Shown here one piece after another: positions 8,368-15,741 of a DNA stretch of 64,000 bases. This stretch comes from Micromonospora sp. C28SCA-DRY-2 (GTDB lineage: Bacteria > Actinomycetota > Actinomycetes > Mycobacteriales > Micromonosporaceae). Below the pieces are notes generated by a model, which searched no databases, was not told the origin of the DNA, and worked only from the letters and a program-made list of their open reading frames with translations. Location: assembly GCF_030519475.1 (NCBI RefSeq), contig NZ_JAUMKD010000004.1:578406-642405 (forward strand), given 5' to 3'. Made by a program: the position numbers and the translations under genes. Each line of letters opens with the position of its first letter. The first letter of the stretch is position 1.

Positions 8368-8582
8368 CGGGTCCAGCCGAGGAATCGGTGGTGCAGGTGG
8401 CCGGCGGGGACGTGGGCCAGGTCCTGGGCGGCGTCGACGAGTTGGGCGGCCAGGTAGAGGGCCAGCGACGCCGGGGCGCGTTCGTATTCGGCTCGCAGCT
8501 CGCGCCGTCGGGTCTGGCAGGGCCAGTCGGCGTCGCAGCCACCACAGGTCCAAGCCGGCGTGACTGGTAGGTGGCTCGTCAT
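8364..8582 (-). CDS. Small AICE protein with CGGC/C motif
   Basis: A 72-aa protein beginning MTSHLPVTPAWTCGGCDADW, with three Cys near the N-terminus (C-x2-C, then PCQTRR) that could bind zinc, then a helical segment with ALYLAAQLVDAAQDL. Similar short proteins recur in actinomycete integrative elements (from memory). It overlaps both neighbours by ATGA, which fixes the start. Function unknown. Confidence 0.65.
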   Translation of the reverse strand: MTSHLPVTPAWTCGGCDADWPCQTRRRELRAEYERAPASLALYLAAQLVDAAQDLAHVPAGHLHHRFLGWTR

Positions 8583-8812
8583 CTCGGGGTCTCCCTCGCT
8601 GCCGGCTGACCCATTGGCCGGGCACCTCGCCGGTCATCCTGTGAGGGCCAGTGGCCCCGATTGATCGGGATCCGATGCGTTCTACGGCAGGGCAGCTCGC
8701 TCCCGCATCGGCAGACCCTCCGCCATCGCTCCCATGACCAGATCGGCCGGTGCCGCCTGGCCAGGGTGAGCGCGACGGCGATCAGGTACTCCTCGTACGA
8801 GACACGAGGCAC
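8579..8812 (-). CDS. Small AICE protein, first gene of coupled operon
   Basis: A 77-aa basic protein (MPRVSYEEYLIAVALTLARR) with CRCGSELPCR, a possible zinc knuckle, and the phrase HRIPINRGHW. Its stop overlaps the next start as ATGA. Small size, Cys pairs and coupling suggest nucleic-acid or protein-binding accessory factors; no family is assigned. Confidence 0.6.
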   Translation of the reverse strand: MPRVSYEEYLIAVALTLARRHRPIWSWERWRRVCRCGSELPCRRTHRIPINRGHWPSQDDRRGARPMGQPAARETPR

Positions 8813-8955
8813 CGGGCCTCCCTCAGCTCTCGATCAAGGTCGCGGGTACCCCGCAGACCGGCTCGCAGCGTGATGCCGCAGCTCATGTCACCGTAACGAC
8901 GTAGGACTGTAGATACAATAAGATGTAGAGCTGTTGGACACGTAGCGTCACTTTC

Positions 8956-9357
8956 GTGATCGACCCCAGTGCGGATCGCGCCGTATTCCGGCAGCTCGCA
9001 GACCTCCTGCGAGACCGGATCACGTCTGGCGACCTCGCGCCTGGGGCTTCACTGCCCAGCGAGCTGCGGTTGGCTCAGGAGTATGGGCTGAGCCGTACGA
9101 GCGTCCGACAAGCGGTAGCACTGCTCCGGTCGGAAGGGCTCGTGATCGTGGAACCGCCGCGCGGCACTTTCGTTCGAGCCGTCGAGCCGACCGAAACGGT
9201 GACTCTCCTCAAGGGCGACACCGCCACTGCTCGGATGCCTACCCCTGTCGAGCGGCGCGAGCTGGAGATGGGCGAGGGCATCCCGGTCATCGTGATCTTC
9301 CGCGCTGACGGCTCCCGCGAGCTGTACGCCGCCGACCGCATCCGCGTCGGCCGCTGA
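8956..9357 (+). CDS. GntR-family regulator (KorSA-like position)
   Basis: A 133-aa protein starting at GTG 8956. Residues about 5-70 are the GntR winged helix (VFRQLADLLRDRITSGDLAPG, LPSELRLAQEYGLSRTSVRQA, LRSEGLVIVEPPRGTFV). The C-terminal part is only about 60 residues, shorter than a full UTRA or FadR effector domain. In pSAM2 a GntR-type protein (KorSA) represses excision/replication genes; by family and context this is the element's switch regulator. The 143 bp upstream, shared with the divergent small-gene operon, include an AT-rich stretch (GTAGATACAATAAGATGTAG) that may be its operator/promoter. Confidence 0.85.
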   Translation: MIDPSADRAVFRQLADLLRDRITSGDLAPGASLPSELRLAQEYGLSRTSVRQAVALLRSEGLVIVEPPRGTFVRAVEPTETVTLLKGDTATARMPTPVERRELEMGEGIPVIVIFRADGSRELYAADRIRVGR

Positions 9358-9672
9358 CGCAACCTCGGTGACCCCAGTCGGGGGGATCCGGTTTCAGGTT
9401 GTTGGCTGCTGCCACCTGGTGGCAATCCGCGCCGACGAGCAGGTGGCCGGCCTCGTTGGCTGACGTTCGGTTCAAGTCCGCATCAGAGCTCGCGCTGCCT
9501 TCATGCTGCCTCGCTGCGTGACGCCTCGCTTACAAGTTCTGGGCGCTCCGTCCGGCGGGGTCCGTCCGCGTTCGCGACCTCGGACGGCTGTCTGCTTCCG
9601 GCCGCCGGCGGCTGCCCTTCTCTCGGCACGTTGCTGTCACCGCTGCTGTCAGCGACTTCCGCGCGAGAACGA
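9358..9672. other. Intergenic region, nothing recognised
   Basis: About 315 bases after the GntR gene and before the stop of a convergent gene. No credible coding frame, tRNA or clear terminator hairpin was seen. Confidence 0.4.
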
Positions 9673-9897
9673 TCAGATCCGGCGTCGAGGTTCCTCCTCG
9701 GGAACGTCGCCGTACGGAAGCGAGACGCCCAAGGCTCGCCAGAGGTCGTGGAGCACCCGCCCGAGCCTTTCGCTGTCGTCACTCGACAACTGAGCGATGG
9801 GCATGCCTGCGGCCTGGTGCTCGCCGATGATGTAGATCAGGTCCGCGAGCGACGTGGCTGTCGGTCGGTCAAGGCGAAGAACAACTTCCTCAGGCAT
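9673..9897 (-). CDS. Hypothetical 74-aa protein
   Basis: Predicted from MPEEVVLRLDRPTATSLADL; the acidic, helical sequence (LIYIIGEHQAAGMPIAQLSS) has codon use like real genes of the window, while the N-terminal extension of the open frame is Arg-rich and less likely. No family recognised. It lies in the variable middle of the integrative element together with two other unknown minus-strand genes. Confidence 0.5.
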   Translation of the reverse strand: MPEEVVLRLDRPTATSLADLIYIIGEHQAAGMPIAQLSSDDSERLGRVLHDLWRALGVSLPYGDVPEEEPRRRI

Positions 9898-9984
9898 GTC
9901 CCGCACCCTACGGTCGTCAAACGGCCCAGCCACGGTGTCCGCCGAGATGCACTGCCTTGGCTCCTCGTCGACGACCTGGCGGCG

Positions 9985-10446
9985 CTACTCGGCGGGCTGC
10001 GCACCATCCGGCGTCACCGGCCCGTACACATGACGGCGCACGAGCTCATCCTGCTCCAGAATCATGTCGACAACCTGCCAGAACTCAGAGAGCCGAGGGT
10101 GGTTCAGCCCCTCTTCACGGCTGAGCTTGCGGCCGAAGATCGGACTGTCTCCTGCAACCTCGCCACCGTTGACGAGCGTCGCAGCAGGCGTCGGCGAGTC
10201 GGCCACTGGGCCAACCCGGCAGCCGAAGGTAATGTGATCGTCGAAGCGGTTGTGGCCCCAGCTCCCCAAGATCGCATCGATCCAGACCTCGTGAACCCCG
10301 TTGTGGTGGTAGCAACTCGCGAAGTAGACGGCTAGAGCGGTGTCACCCTCGTAGATGTTGGCCCAAGTCCGGTCTGCCGGCGTATTGCAGCATTGGCAAA
10401 CGAACTTTCGTACCTGGCGACTGCTCTCGTCGATCGTGAGGTTCAC
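9985..10446 (-). CDS. Hypothetical protein with Cys pair
   Basis: A 153-aa protein, MNLTIDESSRQVRKFVCQCC at the N-terminus, so a C-x-C-C cluster early, then ALAVYFASCYHHNGVHEVWID, an aromatic/His-rich stretch. No family recognised; element cargo. Balanced composition and a clean start support real coding. It may be transcribed with the 74-aa gene 87 bp downstream. Confidence 0.65.
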   Translation of the reverse strand: MNLTIDESSRQVRKFVCQCCNTPADRTWANIYEGDTALAVYFASCYHHNGVHEVWIDAILGSWGHNRFDDHITFGCRVGPVADSPTPAATLVNGGEVAGDSPIFGRKLSREEGLNHPRLSEFWQVVDMILEQDELVRRHVYGPVTPDGAQPAE

Positions 10447-11149
10447 GGCGCGAACACTAGTGGGTGTCAGCGACGGCCGAACACCGACTCCCTAGCGACG
10501 GCGCGACTGGTGAGGCGATGATCCAGCCAGCGAAGCCTCGCCATCCCGTCGCCGTCGACCCGCCCTTGTGGGAGCGGGCCGCCGCCGGGGCCGCCACGTC
10601 AAGACGGCCTTGACGCACGGACGAACGCTGGCGGCCTCGGCGGTGGTCTGCTCGGCTCGTCCCGGGTCGTCGGCGGTGGGATGGCCCACCGCAACCACCC
10701 ACCGACCGTGACCCGCCGACGGAGCCCCGGCCATCCTGGAGCCGGAGCGCCCCCGCCGGAGGCGCAGTAACCGCGGCCCCGCGACCGCCGCCAGTTCGCC
10801 GACGCGGCCGGCGTGCGCTCCCCTACGCCGCGCCGGCTCGTGGCCGCGCGGCCCGGCCGGCTGCCGGCCCAACCTCTCACCGGTCAACACCCCTGTCGTC
10901 ATGCGGCGGCCCACCGGGCTTCCCGCTGTCCGTGCCAGCCGCCGGGCGTGTTGCGTGGCCGGCGTGGAGCGACAGCGGAGCGTCGGACGCGCGCCCAGGC
11001 GGCGGCGCTTGCGGCCCGTTCAGGGCCGCCTTGATAGACGTAAGGAAACTTCTCCCACGTTGACCGACATAGTCGACGGGACAGGCCGGCAGGTCGGCCG
11101 GTAGTCGGTGCGGGGACGTGCGCGGCGCCTGATCGACGGTCGTGGACGC
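10447..11149. other. 700-bp non-coding stretch inside the integrative element
   Basis: No frame here reads as a protein; open frames are Arg/Gly/Pro-rich shadows of high GC. It contains the palindrome at 10597-10615 that recurs inside repSA. In a compact element such a long gap could hold a cis-acting site (origin, transfer locus) or a non-coding RNA, but nothing more specific is visible. Confidence 0.4.
10597..10615. repeat. Palindrome CGTCAAG-N5-CTTGACG, copy 1
   Basis: Perfect 7-bp inverted repeat with a 5-nt spacer in the non-coding gap. The same arms and spacer length recur at 13475-13493 inside repSA. A shared protein-binding site is likely. Confidence 0.5.
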
Positions 11150-11641
11150 TCAGGGAAGCAGCCTGCTGCTTTCGATGATCCGGCGTGCTTCGGCGACCAC
11201 GTCGGCGTCGACCTCGGCTGCCGTCTGGTCGCTGTACTCGATGCAGTCGTAGACGTCGTCAAGCTCCACCAAGCGCTCGGCAAGGGGTAACTGGTCGTGG
11301 CCGATGGTTCGGTGTGCCCAGAACGCGAGGTCTCTGGGTGCCATCAACCCCGCCATGACACGTCCGGCGAGGACCCTGACAGCGGCCGCCTTAGCCTCCT
11401 GACTTCCTGGCGCGTGGTAGTCCAAGCCCAACTCCCCCAGAGCAGCTTTCAGCACCTGGGGTACGTCATCGTCGGCGTTCCGGTAGGCCACTCCCGCGAG
11501 CATGCATAGACCGTCCCCCTCGAGACCTGCGACCAGTACATCGCAGGCGACGCGGACCACCTCGGCGGCCCGTACGTAGCCCACGCTCCACAGCGCAGCA
11601 ACATTAGCTAGCTCTGCCAAGGCATCCTCTCGCTTCACCAA
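11150..11641 (-). CDS. Hypothetical helical protein
   Basis: A 163-aa protein (MVKREDALAELANVAALWSV). Mostly helical, with GRVMAGLMAPRDLAFWAHRTIGHD and an acidic stretch VELDDVYDCIEYSDQ near the C-terminus; no membrane segment, no motif recognised. Element cargo on the minus strand, divergent from repSA with 600 bp between. Confidence 0.65.
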   Translation of the reverse strand: MVKREDALAELANVAALWSVGYVRAAEVVRVACDVLVAGLEGDGLCMLAGVAYRNADDDVPQVLKAALGELGLDYHAPGSQEAKAAAVRVLAGRVMAGLMAPRDLAFWAHRTIGHDQLPLAERLVELDDVYDCIEYSDQTAAEVDADVVAEARRIIESSRLLP

Positions 11642-11980
11642 CTGATCATGCGTCAGTGCTTGCTCTGCCTCCTACGGCTTTCCAACGCCAGAAGCGCAGG
11701 ACCTCCCGGGTCAGGAGCCAGCAGCCCGGTGCGCCGGGGTTACGGCGGGTTGACGTGTCGGTGCCCGGTGCTACTCTGGCGCTCGTCGAGCAGGCTGGCG
11801 CGGTCTTCCTGCCGGATCGCTGGACTCGACGTCGGAGATGCTGAGCGGCCTTCCTGCCGCTGATGCGGGCCACGTCCCGCCGGCTCTCGATCGCACTGGC
11901 CGCCGTGCCGGTTTCCGGAATCCGCTGAGTGGCCCAGCACGGCCTTCGGTCGTCCACGATGGCCCGGATTCGCACATCTC

Positions 11981-12209
11981 CACGGGTGGGGAAGCCTGCG
12001 GCAACCCGCCGGATGCCGACTTCTCAGGCTCCCCACCCGTGCCGGCTCCACTCATCGGCTCGACGAGCGCGAAAGGACATGATCCATCGGCGGAACGTGG
12101 CACCACCACGACTCCGCCCTCCGGCGTCAGCCGCCCTCTCGGCGGTGCCAGGAGACACGACGAACACCACCAGCGGACCCACGTCCACGGCTGGTGGTGC
12201 TTCGTCTCC
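11981..12209 (+). promoter_or_regulatory. Two large hairpins upstream of repSA
   Basis: Arms 11981-11998 (CACGGGTGGGGAAGCCTG) and 12025-12041 pair with one bulged base. Arms 12151-12173 and 12191-12209 pair around CACCACCAG/CTGGTGGTG and an outer GGAGAC/GTCTCC, with a small internal loop. They sit in the roughly 600-bp gap 11642-12241, which has no gene, directly before the repSA RBS AGGAG (12231-12235). They could be an RNA leader controlling repSA or part of the rolling-circle origin. Confidence 0.5.
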
Positions 12210-12241
12210 CGTCCCTGCCACCCCCTTATGAGGAGACAGTC

Positions 12242-13810
12242 GTGTCCACCCCACTCGCCCTCTACCGGCCCGGTCTCGCCGTCGACCGGGACGTCCAGGT
12301 CCTGCACCGCGCCGCCTCGCCGGAGTTCTCCGGCTGGCTGGAGCACACCCGACCCGCCGGCGGCTGTGCTCGACCGGTCCGGCTCACCGGCACAATTGCC
12401 GCCGTCGACCGGAACACCGGCCGCATCATGGGTCAGCTGCACACCGATGAGCTGCCCGACCGCGCGCTCTACAAGGCGTGCGGCAACCGCCGCGAATCGG
12501 TGTGTCCGGACTGCGCCTGGATCTACCAGGGCGACGCCTACCAAGTCGTCTGTCGCGGGCTGACCGGCGGCAAGGGCGTCCCCGCCTCGGTCGGCCGGCA
12601 CCCGGTCGTCTTCGCCACCCTTACCGCCCCGTCCTTCGGCCCGGTCCACCACCGGCACGTCGTCCGCCACACCTGCCGCAGCCGGCAGCGCTGCGACTGC
12701 CGACCCGCGCCCTGCCGCGCCCGCAGCACCGCTGGCACCTGCTCGCACGGGCAGCCCGCAGGGTGCTTCGCCCGCCACGACGCCGACGATCCGCGGCTCG
12801 GTCAGCCGTTGTGCCTGGACTGCTACGACCACGACCACCAGGTCGTGTGGAACTACTTCTCCGGCGAGCTGTGGCGGCGTACCAAGCAGGCCATTGAACG
12901 TCACCTCGCCGTCCTCTGCCGCAGGCGCGGCATTCCGCTCGTCCGGGTCGTCACTGCCTCGGGCAAGGTCCGCTGGGTGCCGCCCGTGCGGGTGTCGCAT
13001 GGCAAGGTCGCCGAGATGCAGCGCCGGGCAGCGGTGCACTTCCACTGCCTGCTGCGCCTCGACGGCGTCGACCCGGACGACCCGGACGCGCTCGTGCCAC
13101 CGCCGGCCGGCATCACCGTCGACGACCTGGAGGAAGCGGTCGATGTCGCTGCCTCCCGGATCGCCGTCACCACACCCCAACATCCCGATCGGCCCGAAGG
13201 CTGGGTGGTCGCCTGGGGCGAGCAAGTCGACGTCCGACGCATCAACAGCGCTGGCGGCGAACTGACCGACGGCAAGGTCGCCGCCTACCTGGCGAAGTAC
13301 GCCACCAAGGCCACCGAAGCCACGGGCCACTCGTCCGCCCGGCTCACCCCGGCCACGGTCGACGACTACGCCGATCCCGAAGGCGACCACGTCGCCCGCC
13401 TCATCGACGCCTGCTGGCATCTCGGCCGCCAAACCGCCACCGGCACCAGCAGCGGCGCCGCAACCGCCGACGACCGTCAAGAGAGCCTTGACGCCAAACC
13501 CAACATCTACGGCGGCTTGCGCCGCTGGGCCCACATGCTCGGCTTCGGCGGCCACTTCCTCACCAAAGCCCGCCGATACTCCGTCACCTTCGCCCTGCTC
13601 CGCGACACCCGCACCACCTACCGCCGCACCGAAGACAACGAACCCGCCGATACCGTCAGCGTCGGCACGCTCACCTACATCGGAGCCGGCTGGCTCACCG
13701 AAGGCGACGCCCTGCTCGCCAACACCGCCGCCCGACAGCGACGCGAGAGCAGACGCATCGGACGAGAAGAACTCGCCCACGAGGCCTGGCTCACCGGGGC
13801 CGCCGCATGA
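12242..13810 (+). CDS. repSA: Replication initiator RepSA (HUH rolling-circle type)
   Basis: A 522-aa protein; GTG 12242 lies 6 nt after AGGAG. N-terminal Cys-rich zinc-type region (ACGNRRESVCPDCAWIY; RQRCDCRPAPCRAR; GCFARHDADD; CLDCYDHDHQ). The HUH metal motif is HFHCLLRLDG, and the catalytic tyrosine segment is YLAKYATKATE, as in RepSA/Rep of actinomycete integrative elements. It nicks the element origin and starts rolling-circle replication of the excised circle. It overlaps xis by ATGA. An inverted repeat inside the gene (13475-13493) matches one in the upstream gap. Confidence 0.9.
   Translation: MSTPLALYRPGLAVDRDVQVLHRAASPEFSGWLEHTRPAGGCARPVRLTGTIAAVDRNTGRIMGQLHTDELPDRALYKACGNRRESVCPDCAWIYQGDAYQVVCRGLTGGKGVPASVGRHPVVFATLTAPSFGPVHHRHVVRHTCRSRQRCDCRPAPCRARSTAGTCSHGQPAGCFARHDADDPRLGQPLCLDCYDHDHQVVWNYFSGELWRRTKQAIERHLAVLCRRRGIPLVRVVTASGKVRWVPPVRVSHGKVAEMQRRAAVHFHCLLRLDGVDPDDPDALVPPPAGITVDDLEEAVDVAASRIAVTTPQHPDRPEGWVVAWGEQVDVRRINSAGGELTDGKVAAYLAKYATKATEATGHSSARLTPATVDDYADPEGDHVARLIDACWHLGRQTATGTSSGAATADDRQESLDAKPNIYGGLRRWAHMLGFGGHFLTKARRYSVTFALLRDTRTTYRRTEDNEPADTVSVGTLTYIGAGWLTEGDALLANTAARQRRESRRIGREELAHEAWLTGAAA
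13475..13493. repeat. Palindrome CGTCAAG-N5-CTTGACG, copy 2 (inside repSA)
   Basis: Same 7-bp arms and 5-nt spacer as 10597-10615, here within the repSA coding sequence, where its conservation is not explained by codon bias alone. Confidence 0.5.
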
Positions 13811-14004
13811 ACCACGACCTCCACCCCCGCTGGTACTCGCCCGCCGAGGTCGCCGTCCTGCTCGGCTTCGGCATCTCCAAGGTCAAGATGAAGATCGCCA
13901 CCGGCGAATTGCGCTCCATCAAGGACGGCAAATACCGCCGCATCCTCCCCGAATGGGTCGACGACTACATCCGTGGCCAGGTCGAGCGGCAGGAGGCCGC
14001 CTGA
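13807..14004 (+). CDS. xis: Excisionase / AlpA-like HTH
   Basis: A 65-aa MerR-type winged helix: WYSPAEVAVLLGFGISKVKM recognition region followed by IKDGKYRRILPEWVDDYI, the standard excisionase/helix_turn_helix_17 layout. ATG overlaps the repSA stop (ATGA) and its stop overlaps the int start (TGATG), giving a rep-xis-int operon. It would bend att DNA and direct Int toward excision. Confidence 0.88.
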   Translation: MNHDLHPRWYSPAEVAVLLGFGISKVKMKIATGELRSIKDGKYRRILPEWVDDYIRGQVERQEAA

Positions 14005-15224
14005 TGCCCGGACGCGCACGAGCCAACGGCGAAGGCTCGATCTTCCCGTACCGGAACGGCTTCGCCGCGTACGTCTGGGTCGAGAAGCCCGACGGCAAGC
14101 GCGGCCGGAAGTGGGTCTACGGCAAGACCCGCGAGGAGGTCCACGACAAGTGGATCAAGTTGCACGGGCAGGCCAAGGCCGGTCCGGTGGCGACGCGCTC
14201 CCCAACGGTGGGGGAGTACGCCGGCTACTGGCTGCGCGAGATCGTCAAGCCGAACCTGGCCCCGGGGAGCTACGTCACCTATGAGGTGGTGGTCCGGCTC
14301 TACCTCGTGCCGGGGCTGGGCCGGAAGCGCCTCGACAAGCTCCGGGTCAGCGACGTGCAGACCTGGATCAACGAGGTCGGCCGGACCTGTCAGTGCTGCG
14401 CCCAGGGCAAGGACGAGCGGCGGAAGCCCGCTCAACGTCGCTGCTGTGCCCTCGGCCGCTGCTGCAAGGATCTGCCCTCGGTAACCAGCGTCACCCACCT
14501 CCGGACCGTGCTCCGGACGCTGCTGTCCCAGGCAATCACCGAAGGGCTGATCTCCCGCAACGTCGCATCCCTGGTGAAGCTGCCGCCGGTACGGAAGCGC
14601 AAGCGGAAGGCGTGGACGAGCGACGAGGCCCGCCGCTTCCTGGAGTCGGCCCGCGCCGACGACGACCCGCTCTACGCCGCGTACGTCCTGGTCCTGGTGC
14701 TCGGTCTGCGCAAGGGTGAGATGTTGGGGCTCACCTGGGCCGACGTCGACCTCGACGCGGGGGAGTTGACCATCGATCGGCAACTCCAGCGGATCGGTGC
14801 CGAACTGCTGCACAGGGCGACGAAGACGGCCGCCTCGGACGCCACCCTGCCGCTGCCGGACATCTGCACCGTGGCCCTCGGCCGTCGCCGTGTCGCGCAG
14901 ACCGCCGCCCGGGACGCCGCCGGCCCCGCCTGGCAGCCGTCCGACCTGATCTTTACCACCCGCTACGGTCGGCCGGTCGAGCCGCGCAACTTCAACCGCT
15001 TCTGGGACCGACGCTGCGACGCGGCTGGCGTCCGGCGGATCACGGTTAGGGATGCCCGGCGGACCTGCGTCTCGCTCCTGGCGGACCTGGACGTGCATCC
15101 CCGGGTGGCGATGCAGATCCTCCGGCACGCGCAGTTCGCCATCACCATGGAGATCTACACGGTGGTCTCCTCGGCGGCCACCCGCGACGCGCTCAAGCGA
15201 CTCGGCAGCGCACTGGACCGGTGA
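14004..15224 (+). CDS. int: Tyrosine integrase of the tRNA-Arg element
   Basis: A 406-aa site-specific recombinase. N-terminal arm-binding domain (NGEGSIFPYRNGFAAYVWVE), SAM-like core-binding domain with an unusual Cys-rich insert (CQCCAQGKDERRK...CCALGRCCKDL), catalytic domain with LGLRKGEMLGLTW (Arg I), LRHAQFAITMEIY (third-box His and Tyr nucleophile). The HxxR box reads VRDARRTC where family members normally have HDARRTC, so the box-II His codon has become AGG (Arg). This may weaken activity. The gene ends 84 bp before the right att repeat. Confidence 0.9.
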   Translation: MPGRARANGEGSIFPYRNGFAAYVWVEKPDGKRGRKWVYGKTREEVHDKWIKLHGQAKAGPVATRSPTVGEYAGYWLREIVKPNLAPGSYVTYEVVVRLYLVPGLGRKRLDKLRVSDVQTWINEVGRTCQCCAQGKDERRKPAQRRCCALGRCCKDLPSVTSVTHLRTVLRTLLSQAITEGLISRNVASLVKLPPVRKRKRKAWTSDEARRFLESARADDDPLYAAYVLVLVLGLRKGEMLGLTWADVDLDAGELTIDRQLQRIGAELLHRATKTAASDATLPLPDICTVALGRRRVAQTAARDAAGPAWQPSDLIFTTRYGRPVEPRNFNRFWDRRCDAAGVRRITVRDARRTCVSLLADLDVHPRVAMQILRHAQFAITMEIYTVVSSAATRDALKRLGSALDR

Positions 15225-15233
15225 GGCGGCTAC

Positions 15234-15254
15234 TGCTGTACTTCGCTGCTGTAC
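15234..15254 (+). repeat. Integrase arm-type site candidate, right
   Basis: Identical 21-bp partner of 8165-8185, starting 10 bp after the int stop; two GCTGTAC half-units. Confidence 0.6.
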
Positions 15255-15308
15255 GAGCCGTGCTGACAAAGACAGCGACCCCGCAAAGGGCCGCTGACCT
15301 GCGGAGGA

Positions 15309-15346
15309 GTGGGCCGCCAGGGACTCGAACCCTGAACCTATGGATT
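15309..15346 (-). repeat. att site: tRNA-Arg 3' half, right copy of AICE / left junction of second island
   Basis: Second copy of the 38-bp tRNA 3' half. On the minus strand the bases preceding it read ACTTTTAATCC, i.e. a Lys-type (TTT) anticodon loop rather than TCT, and the 5' stem does not pair, so no tRNA is formed. This junction belongs to the island on its right. Confidence 0.8.
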
Positions 15347-15618
15347 AAAAGTTACCAGAACAGGGCAAAACCGATTCAGGGTCTCACCGTTTTCTGCGGT
15401 CCGGATTCCAGGCGCGTCGTCCGGCCGCGTTTGTGCTGGTCCGCCCCGCGCCTATCGAAAGTGATGCCGCGGCGAGTGGCCGGCAGAGGTACGAATCCAG
15501 GAATCGTGCCGTGAATCCATCGGGCATCGGAACATCCGAGCACCCGTGGAGCATCCACGATCAGGGCGGCCACTCGTCGGAGGGCGAGGCCGGTGTCAAC
15601 CCGGAGCCGTTCAGTCGA

Positions 15619-15741
15619 TCAGGTGCTGGGCCACAGTTCCCATGTGCCGCGTGGTCCGCCGCGCACCTCGGCGCCGGGGAATCGGGCCTTGGCCTCGGCG
15701 AGTCGGACGAGAACCTCGTCGATTTTCCCGGCCGGTATCAC
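15619..15741 (-). CDS. Short 40-aa protein coupled to upstream gene
   Basis: GTG start at 15741 overlaps the preceding stop as GTGA, a strong sign of translation. Sequence MIPAGKIDEVLVRLAEAKAR continues to a Gly/Trp-rich end; one amphipathic helix. Function unknown; probably acts with the Cys-pair protein encoded just upstream. The open frame extends further 5' but that part is antisense-like. Confidence 0.5.
   Translation of the reverse strand: MIPAGKIDEVLVRLAEAKARFPGAEVRGGPRGTWELWPST

Larger units (their letters stand above)
8044..15346. mobile_element. pSAM2-like integrative element (AICE type), transfer genes absent
   Basis: A 7.3-kb segment bounded by the two 38-bp tRNA 3'-half repeats, with matching 21-bp integrase arm-type repeats just inside each end. 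Its cargo is three ATGA-coupled small minus-strand genes, a GntR regulator, three unknown minus-strand genes, repSA, xis and int, the last three overlapping by 1-4 nt. This is the core layout of actinomycete integrative elements that excise and replicate by rolling circle. No FtsK/SpoIIIE-like TraB, Spd proteins or Prim-Pol gene is present, so it is at most mobilisable in trans. The right att is followed by a second island instead of the tRNA 5' half. Confidence 0.8.

Noticed and set aside
10492..10914. Arg-rich minus-strand ORF in the AICE gap
   Set aside because: No RBS, low-complexity Arg/Gly composition and no family resemblance.
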